This document shows positions 11,782 through 21,991 of a stretch of 64,000 nucleotides of DNA, in pieces (the first letter of the stretch is position 1; each line of letters starts with the position of its first letter). The DNA is from Candidatus Altimarinota bacterium (GTDB taxonomy: Bacteria; Patescibacteriota; Gracilibacteria; BD1-5; UBA6164), in assembly GCA_028689115.1 (NCBI GenBank), contig JAQTWV010000001.1:597539-661538 (forward strand). Direction: 5' to 3'. Made by a program: the position numbers and the translations under genes. The notes beneath the pieces are model-generated. The model was not told the DNA's origin, searched no databases, and worked only from the letters and a program-made list of their open reading frames with translations.

Positions 11782-12138
11782 CTATCTTGTAAAATTAACG
11801 TCTATATTATCTCTACTTAAATCAAGTCAATCAATACTAACAGAATTTACCCAAGTTGCATCTTTTGATATTTTAACATTTAATTTACATGAAGAATAAT
11901 CCAATAAATAATCATTTTCTTCTTCTTTTATTTCTGGAACACAATATTTCAAAAATAAATCTCAGATTTTTCTTAATTCACTATTTTTATCTCATGTAAC
12001 CACTTTTACATTTTCTGATTTTTGGCAATCAAAAACTCTAACTCAAGAACAAGTATTTGAGTTGGATAAAATAGTCATTGCGTATAAAAAAACTACTACT
12101 ACTATGATTATACTTGAAATAATTCAAAATTTTTTCAT
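11782..12138 (-). CDS. Small membrane-anchored protein of the redox operon
   Basis: 118 residues. An N-terminal membrane anchor (IISSIIIVVVVFLYAMTIL) is followed by an extracytoplasmic domain with four cysteines (NTCSG, FDCQK, KYCVP, SSCKL), which could form two disulfides. No family recognised. It sits between the reductase fusion and apbE with almost no spacing on the apbE side, so it probably takes part in the same process. Confidence 0.7.
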
Positions 12139-12150
12139 AAGCTTAAATTA

Positions 12151-13833
12151 TTAATTAAATTTCTCAAAATACACATTTTTAAATCACTTTTGTTCCAAAT
12201 ATTCTCTTGTAGCATTTACAAGTAAAGGATTTCAACAAATATAAAATTCTGCATTATTATCAAATTCAAACTTACTTAAATCTATTCTTCAATAATTATA
12301 ATTTTCTATTTCTTCTCTTGATAAATAAATATTTGTTACTACATTTTTTATATTTGTTATTTTATCAATATAAAACAAATCATCTTTTGTTTGTACACCA
12401 AAAAATAAATAATTATTTTCTGACTTTAATTGAGAATTTACCATATTTACAATTGGAGAAAGTCATGTTCAAGTCGCTATAAATACTTTTTGATTTGTTG
12501 TATCTTGTAAAACAAACTCTCAATAAACTCATTTTATTTTTACGCTATCTCAAATCTTTAGATTTTTTAAAGCTCTTCATCATCTTCATGTATCTTTAAC
12601 TTTTATTCAAAAAGTAATGGTATTATCACTATAATCAACTATTGAGTATGCTCTATTAAATTCACTATCAAAATCTCTAAGAGTCAAAATTGCATATTGT
12701 CATTTTTTTACACTTAAATTATTTTCAACTTTTAACGATAATTCTAAAACGTCAGAAGTTAACATTTTATAATTAACAACTTGTCATAAATATCAACCAA
12801 AGATAGTTTGAGTTCAGTCTTCATAAGCTTCAAAATCTGCTTTAGAAACTCAACAAACAGGACAAACCCAATCATCAGGAATATCTTCAAATCTAGTACC
12901 AGGCTCTATTCAAGAATCTGGATCTCAAACTGTTTCATCGTAGATATAACCACAAGGAATACATATGTATTTTGTAGATTTTTTAGATTGGATATTTGAT
13001 TTTTTTTCTTTTGAAAAATAAGCTAGAGTTCTAGTAAAAATAACAAGCAAGAATAAAAATATATAAAAATTATCAAATCTAGAAGCAAAAGCAACATGAA
13101 TAACGCTTATTAAAAATCAAGGATAAACTAGTGTTTGAATAGTTTTCCACCATTTTCAAGATAAAACTTTAATTGAAAACTTATTTGATGTTATTCATAA
13201 TAATAACATCATAATTCAAGCAACAAATCCAGTTAAAGCATCCATCCTAACAAGCATATTTTCATAAACATATTGAAAATATGAAACATCTGGATGATAA
13301 GAAGCTTGAAAAATGTATTCAATTGCAAAATACTCAAAACCATGTTTTAAGAAGAAAACAAATGAAAGTATTCAAAATAATTTTCTAGATAATATTAATG
13401 TTTCTCTAGTTATTGAACTTTTTACAAATTTTAAAATTGGACTTATAGTTAATGCAAAAGCAAAAAACATAAAAGCAATTTTTCAATATGATCTTAAATA
13501 AAGATTTGATTCAGAAATATGTTCTAAGATAAAATAATGATTTATGAAAAAACTTGGTACAAGAAAAATACTTAAAAGCAAAATAGACCTAAAAGTATAA
13601 GACAATTCTTCTTTCAATGTATTATTTGAAATTTTTAACTTATTTAAAAATAAAACTCATAAAATTCAAACAAGAAAATACAAAAAATAAATAATTACAT
13701 AAATATTTGAAATATTTAACTGAAAAATATCTTCTATATTTACAAAAGAAATAGAAAATAATAATGGTAATATAGTTAAACCAAGAAAAATATTTATTAA
13801 AACAATGTAATGTTTTTTAAATAAATCAATCAT
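12151..13833 (-). CDS. Ferric-reductase-like membrane / rubredoxin / flavin reductase fusion
   Basis: 560 residues in three parts. Residues about 1-270 contain at least seven membrane helices with histidines in the ferric-reductase-like (FRD/MsrQ) pattern. Residues about 290-335 are a rubredoxin: CIPCGYIYDETVG, then PDSGIEPGTRFEDIP and DDWVCPVCGVSKADFEAYE, with both CxxC pairs. The remainder is an FNR-type FAD/NAD(P)H domain: FAD-binding NRAYSIVDY, GISKVKD-like core, nucleotide-binding IATGTGLSPI, and C-terminal FYICGNPLLVNATREYLE. The parts make an internal electron path from NAD(P)H through FAD and a Fe(Cys)4 site to membrane haem, or the reverse. I infer a single polypeptide because one frame is open throughout. 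Confidence 0.88.
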
Positions 13834-13860
13834 AATTCATAAAAAATAAATAATAAAAAA

Positions 13861-13886
13861 TTAAGCAAATTTTAAAATTTACTTAA
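13861..13886. repeat. Imperfect palindrome at the end of the small lipoprotein gene
   Basis: The sequence TTAAG-CAAATTTT-AAAATTTA-CTTAA forms a 13-bp stem with one G·T-type mismatch, overlapping the lipoprotein stop. It may attenuate transcription within the cluster; there is no T-run, so I do not call it a terminator. Confidence 0.4.
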
Positions 13887-14053
13887 CTTGCACGAGTATT
13901 TGTATCATATAATTCAATAGCTTTGTCTAATGATTGCTTTCAAACTTTATCAATTAAATTTATATCATCATTATCTACTTTTGTATCTGTAATTTCATCA
14001 GCATCACAAGATATTAAAAGAAATAAAAATAATATGGTAAGTAATTTTTTCAT
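13883..14053 (-). CDS. Small lipoprotein
   Basis: 56 residues. A signal peptide with lipobox (MKKLLTILFLFLLISC) places the lipidated cysteine at position 16; the mature part is an acidic 40-residue peptide (DADEITDTKVDNDDINLID) with no recognised domain. It lies 17 nt downstream of the AAAQQ-repeat protein gene and upstream of the reductase fusion, so it is probably part of the same transcript. Confidence 0.65.
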
Positions 14054-14070
14054 TGTAAAATAATTATTTA

Positions 14071-15039
14071 TTAACTAGCTTTAGTTTTAGTATTTACTCT
14101 TGCTGCGGCAGCTTGTTGTGCGGCAGCTTGTTGTGCGGCAGCTTGTTGTGCGGCAGCTTGTTGTGCGGCAGCTTGTTGTGCAGCAGCTTGTTGTGCAGCA
14201 GCTTGTTGTGCAGCAGCTTGTTGTGCAGCAGCTTGAGATGATTTTACTACTGTAGTTTTCATTTCTGCAACTTTTGCTTTTGCAGCTGCTTCTTGAGATG
14301 CTTTTAATGCTGCAGCTTTAACCTCTGCTGCTTTCATTAATGCAATTTGTTTATCTTTATTAATTTCTACAACCAAACTTTGATCAGTTGAATCAATATA
14401 AGATAATATTTGTGATTGTACATTTAAATTTACTTCCCTTAATAACAAAACATTTTTTTTGTATTTATCATACAAGTCTAGATTATCTGTATTTAACATA
14501 ACTTCATTTAAAGCAGAAATTTTTTCATTTATTGCTGTATTAGTTTTTCTTAAAAAATTTAATTTTTGAGTATCTGTAAATTTTTCATTAAGTAAATTAG
14601 ATTTAAAATTAGAAAATAATGATTTTATTTTTTCTCTCTCAAAAGAAGTGATAACAACATCTGCTCTCACTGAAGAATCTATTTTATTTGGAACTACAAC
14701 ATTTGAATTTACTGATGTAGTAGAATTACTATTTACTGAAATAACTTCTGGCACTACAATTGGAGTTACAACTGGTTGATTTTGTACTTGATTTATATAA
14801 TTTTTTCTATCATATTTATCGTCTTCATCTTCATATTCATTGTCTTCATCTTCATATTCATTGTCTTCATCTTCATCAGCATGAGTATTTCAAATAAATC
14901 AAAAATCAATTTTATTTACAGTCCAAAATCAATTTAAATTATTATTTTGTAAAGAAATAATTCATCAAAATGATAATGCCGTTATAACAAAAATACTTCA
15001 AACAGCTATTAACTTAACTATATTTTTTTTATTTTTCAT
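14071..15039 (-). CDS. Membrane-anchored repeat protein (EDEDNEY and AAAQQ repeats)
   Basis: 322 residues. An N-terminal anchor (KNIVKLIAVGSIFVITALSF) is followed by an acidic EDEDNEY-type repeat (residues about 55-75), a helical middle with coiled-coil character (KQIALMKAAEVKAAALKASQ), and eight tandem AAAQQ units before the Lys/Arg tail VNTKTKAS. The repeats are encoded by tandem 15-bp DNA units. No family recognised; the shape fits an extracytoplasmic stalk or spacer. It is encoded between the two-component system and a small lipoprotein. Confidence 0.75.
14101..14235. repeat. Tandem 15-bp coding repeats (AAAQQ)
   Basis: Nine near-identical 15-bp units (core GCGGCAGCTTGTTGT on the plus strand). 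The left five carry gcggca and the right four gcagca. This block structure indicates recent slippage or unequal exchange. Units are a multiple of three, so length changes keep the reading frame. Confidence 0.9.
14818..14878. repeat. Tandem coding repeat (EDEDNEY)
   Basis: A roughly 21-bp unit (tcttcatcttcatattcattg and variants) recurs about three times and encodes the acidic EDEDNEY segment of the membrane-anchored protein. Confidence 0.75.
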
Positions 15040-15090
15040 GAAATGTTTATTATGATATAATTTATTACTATTTATTCCTAAAAACTATAG

Positions 15091-15942
15091 TTAGTATAGT
15101 GATATTTTAATCAAAAAAAATCATTTTTCAACATTTAAATTAATATTTAATCAATGAAGAGTAACTATTTTTTTAACAATAGATAAACCTAATCAATATC
15201 ATTTTCAATTTCTAGAATTCTCTGCTTGATACATAGTATCAAAAAGTTTTTCTTTTTCATCACTTGATAAAATTAAACTAGTAGAATTTTTTATTTCAAA
15301 GTATTTTTTTGTTATATTTATATAAATTTTATTATTTCAAATATTATATTTTAAAGCATTTTCTATAAGATTTTTTATCATTCTATCAAGAAGGATTTTA
15401 TTTCATATAATAATAAAATCATCATTAATATTTACTTCAATTAATTCATTTTTATATTTTTGAACTAACTCAAAAACTGAAACTTCTTGTTTTTCAATTA
15501 TATTTGTTTTTTCACTCAAAAACAATAATCCATCAATTATATCTTGCATTATTTTTACTTCATCAGAGCTTGATTTTATCAAGTCTTTATCATATCACAT
15601 TTCTAATAATTCTAAATTTGATTTTATAACTGACAAAGGAGTTTTTATCTCATGAGCTAAATTATGATTATATTCTTTTAATTTTTTATTATTGTCTTCT
15701 ATTGGAGCAATAGTTACTTTTGCCAAAAAATATGCAAAAATATAAACTACAAAAGCAAGTAAAATAAATAAAACGTATCTAGAATTATAATTATTTCACA
15801 TCATTCAAGATCACATTCATACACCTGTATTTCAAGTCATAAAATGATTATAATATGGGAAAAAATATGCCAAAAAAAATGCGAAAAATAATAAAATTCC
15901 TGCTATTTTAAGAGCTAATTGATGTTCTTTTGATAAATTCAT
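15091..15942 (-). CDS. Sensor histidine kinase with Met/Gly-rich sensor loop
   Basis: 283 residues. Two membrane helices (about 10-30 and 60-80) flank a short extracytoplasmic loop of roughly 25 residues rich in Met and Gly (HFMTGNTGVGMGSGMMGNN). Cytoplasmic motifs follow: H box HNLAHEIKTPLSVI, N box NLIENALKYN, F/G region ENSRNGKGYGLGLSIVKKIV. No HAMP or PAS domain is visible. The loop resembles Met-rich metal-sensing loops and resembles the N-terminus of the DUF2202 protein two genes upstream. Stop and start spacing (11 nt) to the response regulator indicates one operon. Confidence 0.92.
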
Positions 15943-15953
15943 ATTTTTAAAAA

Positions 15954-16616
15954 TTATTCTATAATATAACCTGAACCTTTTATTGTTTTTATAAAATTTT
16001 TTCACAATTTTTTTCTCAAAACAGAAATATGAGCTTCTAGAGTAACTGAAGAAAGATTTAAATTTTGTTCTTGTTCTCACCAAACTTTTTCCAAAATTTG
16101 AATTTTACTCTTTGTATATCACTTATTTATTGCTAAAAATTCTATTATTAAGTACTCCTTATTTGATAAAATTATTTCTTCTCAATTTAAAAGTATTTTG
16201 TGTTTTGAAATATTTATACATATGTTTCAAACATTTATTCTTTCATCTATTTCTTTATCTTTTCTTTTTAAAATAGATTTAATTCTAAGTTCCAATTCTT
16301 TTAATTCAAATGGTTTAGTCAAATAATCATCTACTCATAAATTAAACATTTCAACTTTATCATCAAGCATGCTATTTGAAGTCAATGCAATAACTGGAAT
16401 AAAATTTGATTTTCACCTTAAAATAGACATAAACTCTCTTCCATTCATAATGGGCATATTTATATCTAAAATTAATAAATCATAATCTCAAATATTAATT
16501 TTTTCAATTGCATCTTGTCAATTTATTGCAATTTCAGCAAGATAACCAGAAATCTTTAAATATTTTGCTATATTTTCCCTTATTTTTGGATGGTCTTCAA
16601 TTATAAGTATTTTCAT
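15954..16616 (-). CDS. OmpR-family response regulator
   Basis: 220 residues. Receiver domain: IIEDHPKIREN (acidic pocket), phosphoacceptor Asp in LLILDINMPIMNG, IALTSN (Thr/Ser), and LTKPFELKELELR (Lys). The C-terminal winged helix follows: SNKEYLIIEFLAIN, WGEQEQNLNLSSVTLEAHIS, LRKKLGKNFIKTIKGSGYII. It is the partner of the adjacent histidine kinase and the likely regulator of this cluster, including the upstream DUF2202 gene, from which it is separated by a strong hairpin. Confidence 0.95.
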
Positions 16617-16626
16617 AATTATTTAT

Positions 16627-16661
16627 AAAAAGTTATTATACAAGAAGTATAATAACTTTTT
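16627..16661. terminator. Hairpin terminator between DUF2202 and regulator genes
   Basis: A perfect 15-bp stem (AAAAAGTTATTATAC with its complement) and an AAGAA loop, with T-runs on both strands. On the minus strand it follows the DUF2202 gene and precedes the response regulator, so it should separate or attenuate expression between them. Confidence 0.85.
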
Positions 16662-16691
16662 AGTTTAAGAGAAGTTTAAGAGTAATTTAAC

Positions 16692-17759
16692 TTATCTTGA
16701 TATTTTTCAATTTGCCATTTCCTTTAATATATCAAAAGTAGCAAAATAATTTTGTTTTGTATAAGAATTATAATTTTTATTTCTTATATTTAAAGCAATT
16801 TCATCTAGTTTCGTAACTAGAGTTTTTAATTGAGTTTGAGACATTTTTCAAATAGTAGAAGCATATTTTGTTTCTATTGAATTTCTATATTTATTTTTTA
16901 GTGAATTATAATTTGAATTAAGTGCTAAATTTAATCATGAATTATTTCACGTGTTAGAATTTAGATTTGTATTATCTTGATAATTTACACAATTTTGTTT
17001 TATTGAATTAGTATTTGTTTGTGTTGGTAAATCCACTCATTCTGCTTCCAGTTTTTCTGCTAATTTATATTTTAAACTTCAAGTAGAGTTAATTTCATCT
17101 TTAGGTAAATAATCACTATAATCAATATCAGTAGTTAATCAACTATATGATAATCATCTAGCAAATGCTCTTAAATGATTACACGATGCACCTCAAATAT
17201 TTGTGAAAACAATTTTTAGATCATCATTATCTGTATTTTTAATTGTTTTTGAAATATCATCTATATCAAGCATTTCTATTTTAATTCAAACTTCTAATGC
17301 TTTTTGTAAACTTATTTCTCATTCAGCTTTTAGTGCTGCATAAGTTTCATTTAATTCACCATAAGGTGCTCTAACTTCTAAATTATATCTATCAAGTAAA
17401 ACTTTTACTGCAGTTTGATGTTCTGCTTCTGAAGAAGCTATATTTGAAAATGTTTGAAAATTATATAATTCATAAAAATAAGTATATAAATCATGTGCTA
17501 GAGTTTCTTCATTGTATCCATACAATAATTCTTGCTTTTCTTCTGCACTTAACTCACTTGTTGGAACACCAATAAGTAAATCAGAAGTATTATGCATTCC
17601 AGATCAGCTTCACATTTTTTGAGAACTTGATCACATTCAATTATTATTTCACATATGACTTCAATTTCACATACCATTTCACATTGCATAAGTTCATGTA
17701 ATTCCAACTATTAATAATCAAATTGTAATTCATGATAATAAGATATTTTTTGTTTTCAT
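16692..17759 (-). CDS. Secreted Met-rich DUF2202 (ferritin-like) protein
   Basis: 355 residues. A signal peptide (NILLSGITIGLLIVGITGTY-A) is followed by about 35 residues almost wholly of Gly, Met, Asn, Ser and His (MGNGMGNGSHMGNN). The DUF2202 domain follows: GVPTSELSAEEKQELLYGYN, EETLAHDLYTYFYELYNFQT, IASSEAEHQTAVKVLLDRYN (metal-ligand-like E..EH), then CNHLRAFARWL. The C-terminal third is an unassigned Asn-rich helical region. DUF2202 domains have a ferritin-like four-helix fold with E/H ligands. The Met/His-rich leader suggests copper or iron handling outside the cell, and the adjacent two-component system carries a similar Met-rich loop. Confidence 0.85.
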
Positions 17760-17911
17760 AATAATATAGTTAAATGTTAAATTTTTTATATCTCTTCTTG
17801 AGATAAGCCAATAATAATAATTAACTTTAAATTAACTTTAAATTTTCCATTTTTTTGTAAATATTATTTTTTTATGATAAAATAAGCTAAGTTATAAGAT
17901 AATTTCCTTAT

Positions 17912-18559
17912 ATGACTCCTGATGACAAAAATAAATCACCTGATACTCATCTAGATTTCCCAGAATTATTTCCACTTGAATGAGAAAACGAAACGCCAGA
18001 TGAACTAAAAAATTTAGTTATAAACACAAAAGAAAAAGTATGAGAAACAACATATGTTCCTTTTAGTGATTTTGTAATAAATTATGATATAGATGATGGA
18101 AGTCAAAGAATACTAGAAAAAAGAGAAAAAGAAAGAATGTTAAAAGCAGAAAAAGAGAAAAAACTAACTCTACTTTTTAACCATTTTAATTTTCTAAGAG
18201 AAAGTTATACAAAACTAGTAAATAAATATCCAGAAAAAATAGGTATTTTACAAGATATTTTTGAAAATATATGAATAATTAAAACTTCAAAATTATACAC
18301 AAAAAGACAAATAGTAATGAATATAATAAAATACATAGAAACAGAAAATCTTGCATGATTAAATAAATATGTGAATGAATTATTATGAAATTGAGAATGA
18401 AAAGCATGATTTCCACGTGAAATATGATCTACTCTTTTTAATATTCAAACATTATGTACTAAGTTATTTCCACATTTAGATATAGAGCACAAATTTAATG
18501 CATACTGAGAGGATGTTTCTTGTAAGTTAACAAATGCATGATGAGGAAAAATAAGATAA
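17912..18559 (+). CDS. Hypothetical cytoplasmic protein
   Basis: 215 residues with no signal or membrane helix. The N-terminal third is acidic and probably disordered (MTPDDKNKSPDTHLDFPELF). A charged coiled-coil stretch follows near residues 70-90 (ILEKREKERMLKAEKEKKL), then a helical domain. I recognise no family. Single-gene unit with its own terminator. Confidence 0.7.
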
Positions 18560-18590
18560 AAAACACACCTTCGGTGTGTTTTTGTTTTTT
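18559..18590 (+). terminator. Hairpin terminator
   Basis: AAAACACACC, a TTC-type tight loop, and GGTGTGTTTT followed by T-rich sequence directly after the stop of the hypothetical gene. Confidence 0.88.
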
Positions 18591-18601
18591 TCTACTGCGA
18601 T

Positions 18602-20149
18602 TTAATTATCTATTTGTTCTATTTTTTCTTCTATGTCTTGCATATCTTGATTATCAATTTCATCTTCTAACTCCCCATCAATTTCATCTTGATTTGGAAT
18701 ACATACAAATCTAGATTCTTCTGCTTTGTAATACACTTCTCTATTTATACAATTAGTTCAAATTAAATTTTTATATTTTTCATAACCAGAATCAAGTTCT
18801 GCATTTTTGAAATAATAATAACCATCTAAACTAAATTTAATTCAGTTAGGAATAAAAAGTGTAATTTCCCTATCAAGCGGTGCAAAAGGTACTTTTTTAG
18901 AAAATAATTTATTATCATCAAAAGCTAATTTTATGTTATTATTTTCTTGAATTAAATTTAAATTTGAAAATCAAGAAATAGTTTTTACATAAACTTCACT
19001 ATTTGCATAAATTGTATTTTTTACTTCTATTTTTAAGGCACTTCAAGTGTAATTTACAAAATTTATATTTTTAGATCAAAAATCAATTTTTACAAAACTA
19101 TCATCAAAAACACTTAAATCAATTAAATATGAACCTGTATTTCATATTTCTAAACTTGCAGTTTGATTATAATTATTTTTTCATACATACTTTTGAAGTA
19201 AATCAAATCAAGTACTAAATCATAAAAATATTGAAATTAATATTGAAGTAAATCATGATATTAGCACATATTTATTGATTACTTTTTTATTTAATCAATA
19301 ATAAAATGAAGCAATTGCAAATATAAATAATGACAATATTCAAAATAAAATAGAATAAATAAAATAAGATGGAAACTCCATAAAGAAATCTACATTTTCT
19401 ATACTGAAATTAGAAAAATAAGAACTTCATAAGATAATTAATACAAATAATCAAATACTGAAAAATATACCAACAAAAGCAAATATAAAAAATCTAAAGA
19501 TTGGAAATATATTTTTTACAAAAAATGTAAATATAGATTTGAATATTTGAAATGAGTTTTTCGCCAAAAAATTGAAAATCCTCAAAAAACTCTTACTTAA
19601 ATTGAAAACTCAGTTTCTAATCATCAAAATAAGTTGAGTTTTTAGAAATCATACTACACTTTTTCAAGTATAATCTATTCATTTAACTGGAAGTAAAATT
19701 CACGCTAATAAATATAACCATAATCAAATTCAAACTGGAAAAGTCAAAATCAAGATTATAATTCTAATAGCTAATACACTTACTCATATTTTTTCTGAAA
19801 GTGTTTTTGATATTCAAAGAAAAATAGCATTTTCATTGTCTCTAATCCAAGAAGATTGAATCAATTTTTCATAAAATAACTCTTTTTCTTCTTTTGAATC
19901 AAGACCACTTACATAATCAGAAAATATAATCTCTGGCTCTCAAACTTCTTTTAAAATTCTAATTATTTTTAAATCTGTTGGCTTTTTTTCTATAGACAAT
20001 TTTTCAAAAACCATTTCTTCTATATCAAGATAAAGTTCATTTTCTATACTATGTTTTTCTACAAATTTTTTTATTTTTTTAAGATAAGTGTTTACTAAAT
20101 CTTTTTGTTTATCTGAAAGTTTCAGTTTATATTTTTCAAATTTATTCAT
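18602..20149 (-). CDS. PspC-domain membrane protein
   Basis: 515 residues. A helical N-terminal domain of about 75 residues (KYKLKLSDKQKDLVNTYLKK) is followed by the PspC core near residues 110-165 (AIFLGISKTLSEKIGVSVLA, then IIILILTFPVGIGLWLYLLA), and several further membrane helices. The C-terminal half is an extracytoplasmic domain with two or more cysteines, ending in an acidic tail (DEIDGELEDEIDNQDMQDIE). PspC-domain proteins respond to envelope stress. The padR gene lies 20 nt upstream; PadR+PspC pairs of this type are known. Confidence 0.82.
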
Positions 20150-20169
20150 ATTTTTTTATTTATTTTATA

Positions 20170-20490
20170 TTATTTAGAAAGGATTTTTTTTATAGAATTT
20201 TTCATATCTAACCAATTTTTCTCCATTAAAACCAGCATATCACTTCATTCTGAAGTTAGATTATAGTATTTTCTAGGATGACCAGAATCAGACTCTATCC
20301 AATAATAATTTATCAGATTATCTGTTTTGAGACGAGATAACAAAGGATAAATAGTTCATTCTGCGACTATCAAGTCTCATGATTTTAGTATGTTTATAAT
20401 TTCTGCACCATATATATCTCACTTAGAAATAATTCACAAGATTATGTATTCTAAAATCCCCTTCCTCATCTGAGTAGAAATTTTTTCCAT
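20170..20490 (-). CDS. PadR-family transcriptional regulator
   Basis: 106 residues, the normal length. Signature: QMRKGILEYIILGIISKGD, IYGAEIINILKSGDLIVAEG, TIYPLLSRLKTDNLINYYW, and GHPRKYYNLTSEG. PadR proteins are winged-helix repressors. An inverted repeat just upstream of the start (20497-20525) is a likely autoregulatory operator. It shares a transcript with the PspC gene. Confidence 0.94.
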
Positions 20491-20496
20491 TTTTTA

Positions 20497-20525
20497 AATA
20501 TTACTATGTATTACAAGGTAATATT
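20497..20525. promoter_or_regulatory. Candidate PadR operator
   Basis: Perfect 8-bp half-sites AATATTAC and GTAATATT are separated by 13 bp, ending 7 bp upstream of the padR start codon. The position suits autorepression and possibly control of the divergent gene at 20610. Confidence 0.5.
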
Positions 20526-20609
20526 ATTTTAAAAATATTTTTTGTCAATAAATTTAGTAAAAAATAAAAAAGTATTACAATTATATAAATTTAAAATTAA
20601 CTTATTATT

Positions 20610-20936
20610 ATGGAAAATTTAGAAAAACCAGAACTATCTCCTGAAGAGTTAGCTCAAAAAAAAGCGCTTATAAAAAAAATAGTTTTTATAACTATCTTGA
20701 TTGATATATTGATAGCTTATTTTGCATTTTACTTTTTTGTATTTAAAAAAGAAGATCCTTTAGAATCTCAAATAAATCAACAGTTAAACTATCAAGTAGT
20801 AGAAAAACTATGAACTAGTTGTGAAATTGATGATGATTGTGAAACTCCTATGGATTATCTTATCCGTTCTAATTGTCTTTATACATCAAAATGTTTAGAA
20901 AAACAATGTAGTGTGGTTTGTCCTGCAACAAGATAA
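20610..20936 (+). CDS. Small membrane-anchored cysteine-rich protein
   Basis: 108 residues. The first 30 residues are charged and helical (ENLEKPELSPEELAQKKALI), followed by a membrane helix (VFITILIDILIAYFAFYFFV). The extracytoplasmic tail contains six cysteines in about 40 residues (SCEIDDDCETP, SNCLY, KCLEKQCSVVC), which could form three disulfides. No family recognised; it is not a Kazal pattern. Divergent from padR and followed by a terminator. Confidence 0.75.
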
Positions 20937-20937
20937 T

Positions 20938-20964
20938 AAAAAAGATAGCTTTGCTATCTTTTTT
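20938..20964 (+). terminator. Hairpin terminator
   Basis: AAAAAAGATAGC, loop TTT, GCTATCTTTTTT immediately after the small cysteine-rich gene. Confidence 0.88.
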
Positions 20965-21086
20965 ATTATCTTGTTTTTTAGTTTTATTTATATAATCAAG
21001 AGCTATATTGTAGTAGATATTATCTATATTTATTGTCAATATATTTTATTTGACTTTATATATAAGTATAGATATAATAAATATAT

Positions 21087-21187
21087 AAATAAAGGCCATA
21101 AAACTAAAATATACTGTTTTTAGGAATTCCCTCCATCGGTCGGATTTGAACTAAAACGAAAAAGGTATAAAATGTAGGCCTTTATTT
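21087..21187. repeat. 11-bp inverted repeat enclosing a tRNA-3'-end-like sequence
   Basis: AAATAAAGGCC (21087-21097) and GGCCTTTATTT (21177-21187) are perfect inverse complements flanking 79 nt. Inside, 21131-21151 read on the minus strand begins with GTTCAAATC, a T-loop-like sequence, then CGACC (T-stem half), then GATGGAG, which could be the 3' acceptor strand of a tRNA. The rest of a tRNA is absent. It could be an attachment-site remnant next to the DUF3800/DUF4238 pair or a structured RNA end. No other gene is visible in 20965-21181. Confidence 0.45.
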
Positions 21188-21844
21188 TTTTGCCTTATCG
21201 TACCATAAATCATGATATTTAACTTTTTCACTAAATATATCAAACCAATCAGTTTTATTTTTATTATGTTTTTCATAGAATCAATAACAAAATACATCTG
21301 CAATCTGCAATTGTTTGTAAACTTCACTATTTTCATGAATTATATCAATATTAACTTCAAGAGGTAAAATTCACTCTATATTTCTAATTAAATAATCATT
21401 ACAATCTTTTATTTGTTCTTTATTTTTAGACTTATCTAAAACTATAGTAAGTTTTGTTTGTACTTCGGAAAAATCAACATTATCAATTAATTGCTTAACA
21501 AAATAGTTATAAAGTCTTGGTTTATTATTTTGTAAACTATCATAAACATTTCTCTTATTAAAAGAAATTGAATAAATATCAAAATTAAGATTTTTTACTC
21601 TATTATATAAATATTTTTTTATTTCTAGAGTTGTTTTACTTCATTTAATTTCCTTAATAATTCTTTTTGATTTTAACTTTGTATTAAGTTTTCTTTTTAG
21701 AACTACTTCAATTTCTTTTTTTAAAGCTTTATTTGATTCTATATCTTTTACAAGAATTATTGTAATAGTAAAAAAATCAGACGGTTTTTTATTTTCAAAG
21801 TCAAAACCTAAATCACCACTTTCATCTAAATAAATATATTTCAT
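21182..21844 (-). CDS. DUF3800 domain protein
   Basis: 220 residues. The family's N-terminal signature is clear: MKYIYLDESGDLGFDF, with the acidic residues D-E-D of an RNase H-like fold. It continues with FFTITIILV and a later LTIVLDKSKNKEQIKD (acidic) and IADVFCYGFYEKHN (second catalytic-like Asp). DUF3800 proteins are common in mobile and phage-linked regions; enzymatic activity is predicted but not established. It is encoded 147 nt downstream of the DUF4238 gene and borders the tRNA-like inverted repeat. Confidence 0.85.
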
Positions 21845-21991
21845 TTTTTATTTTTATTTTATATTTAAACTCTAAAATTATTTACCAAAAATACTTATTT
21901 TTCTTAGTATTCTCCAATAAAAACTTCTTTTTCTTTACAAATAAGGTCTAAAATTTCATTGTATGAATCTAATATATAATTAAACATTGTT

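Noticed and set aside
12151-13833. Three separate redox genes
   Set aside because: No stop codon (TAA or TAG) occurs between the ferric-reductase, rubredoxin and FNR parts in the one frame; they form a single ORF.
14101-14235. CRISPR-like tandem repeats
   Set aside because: Units are contiguous 15-mers without spacers and encode AAAQQ in frame.
20610-20936. Kazal or EGF-like domain in the small cysteine-rich protein
   Set aside because: The cysteine spacing does not match Kazal or EGF patterns.
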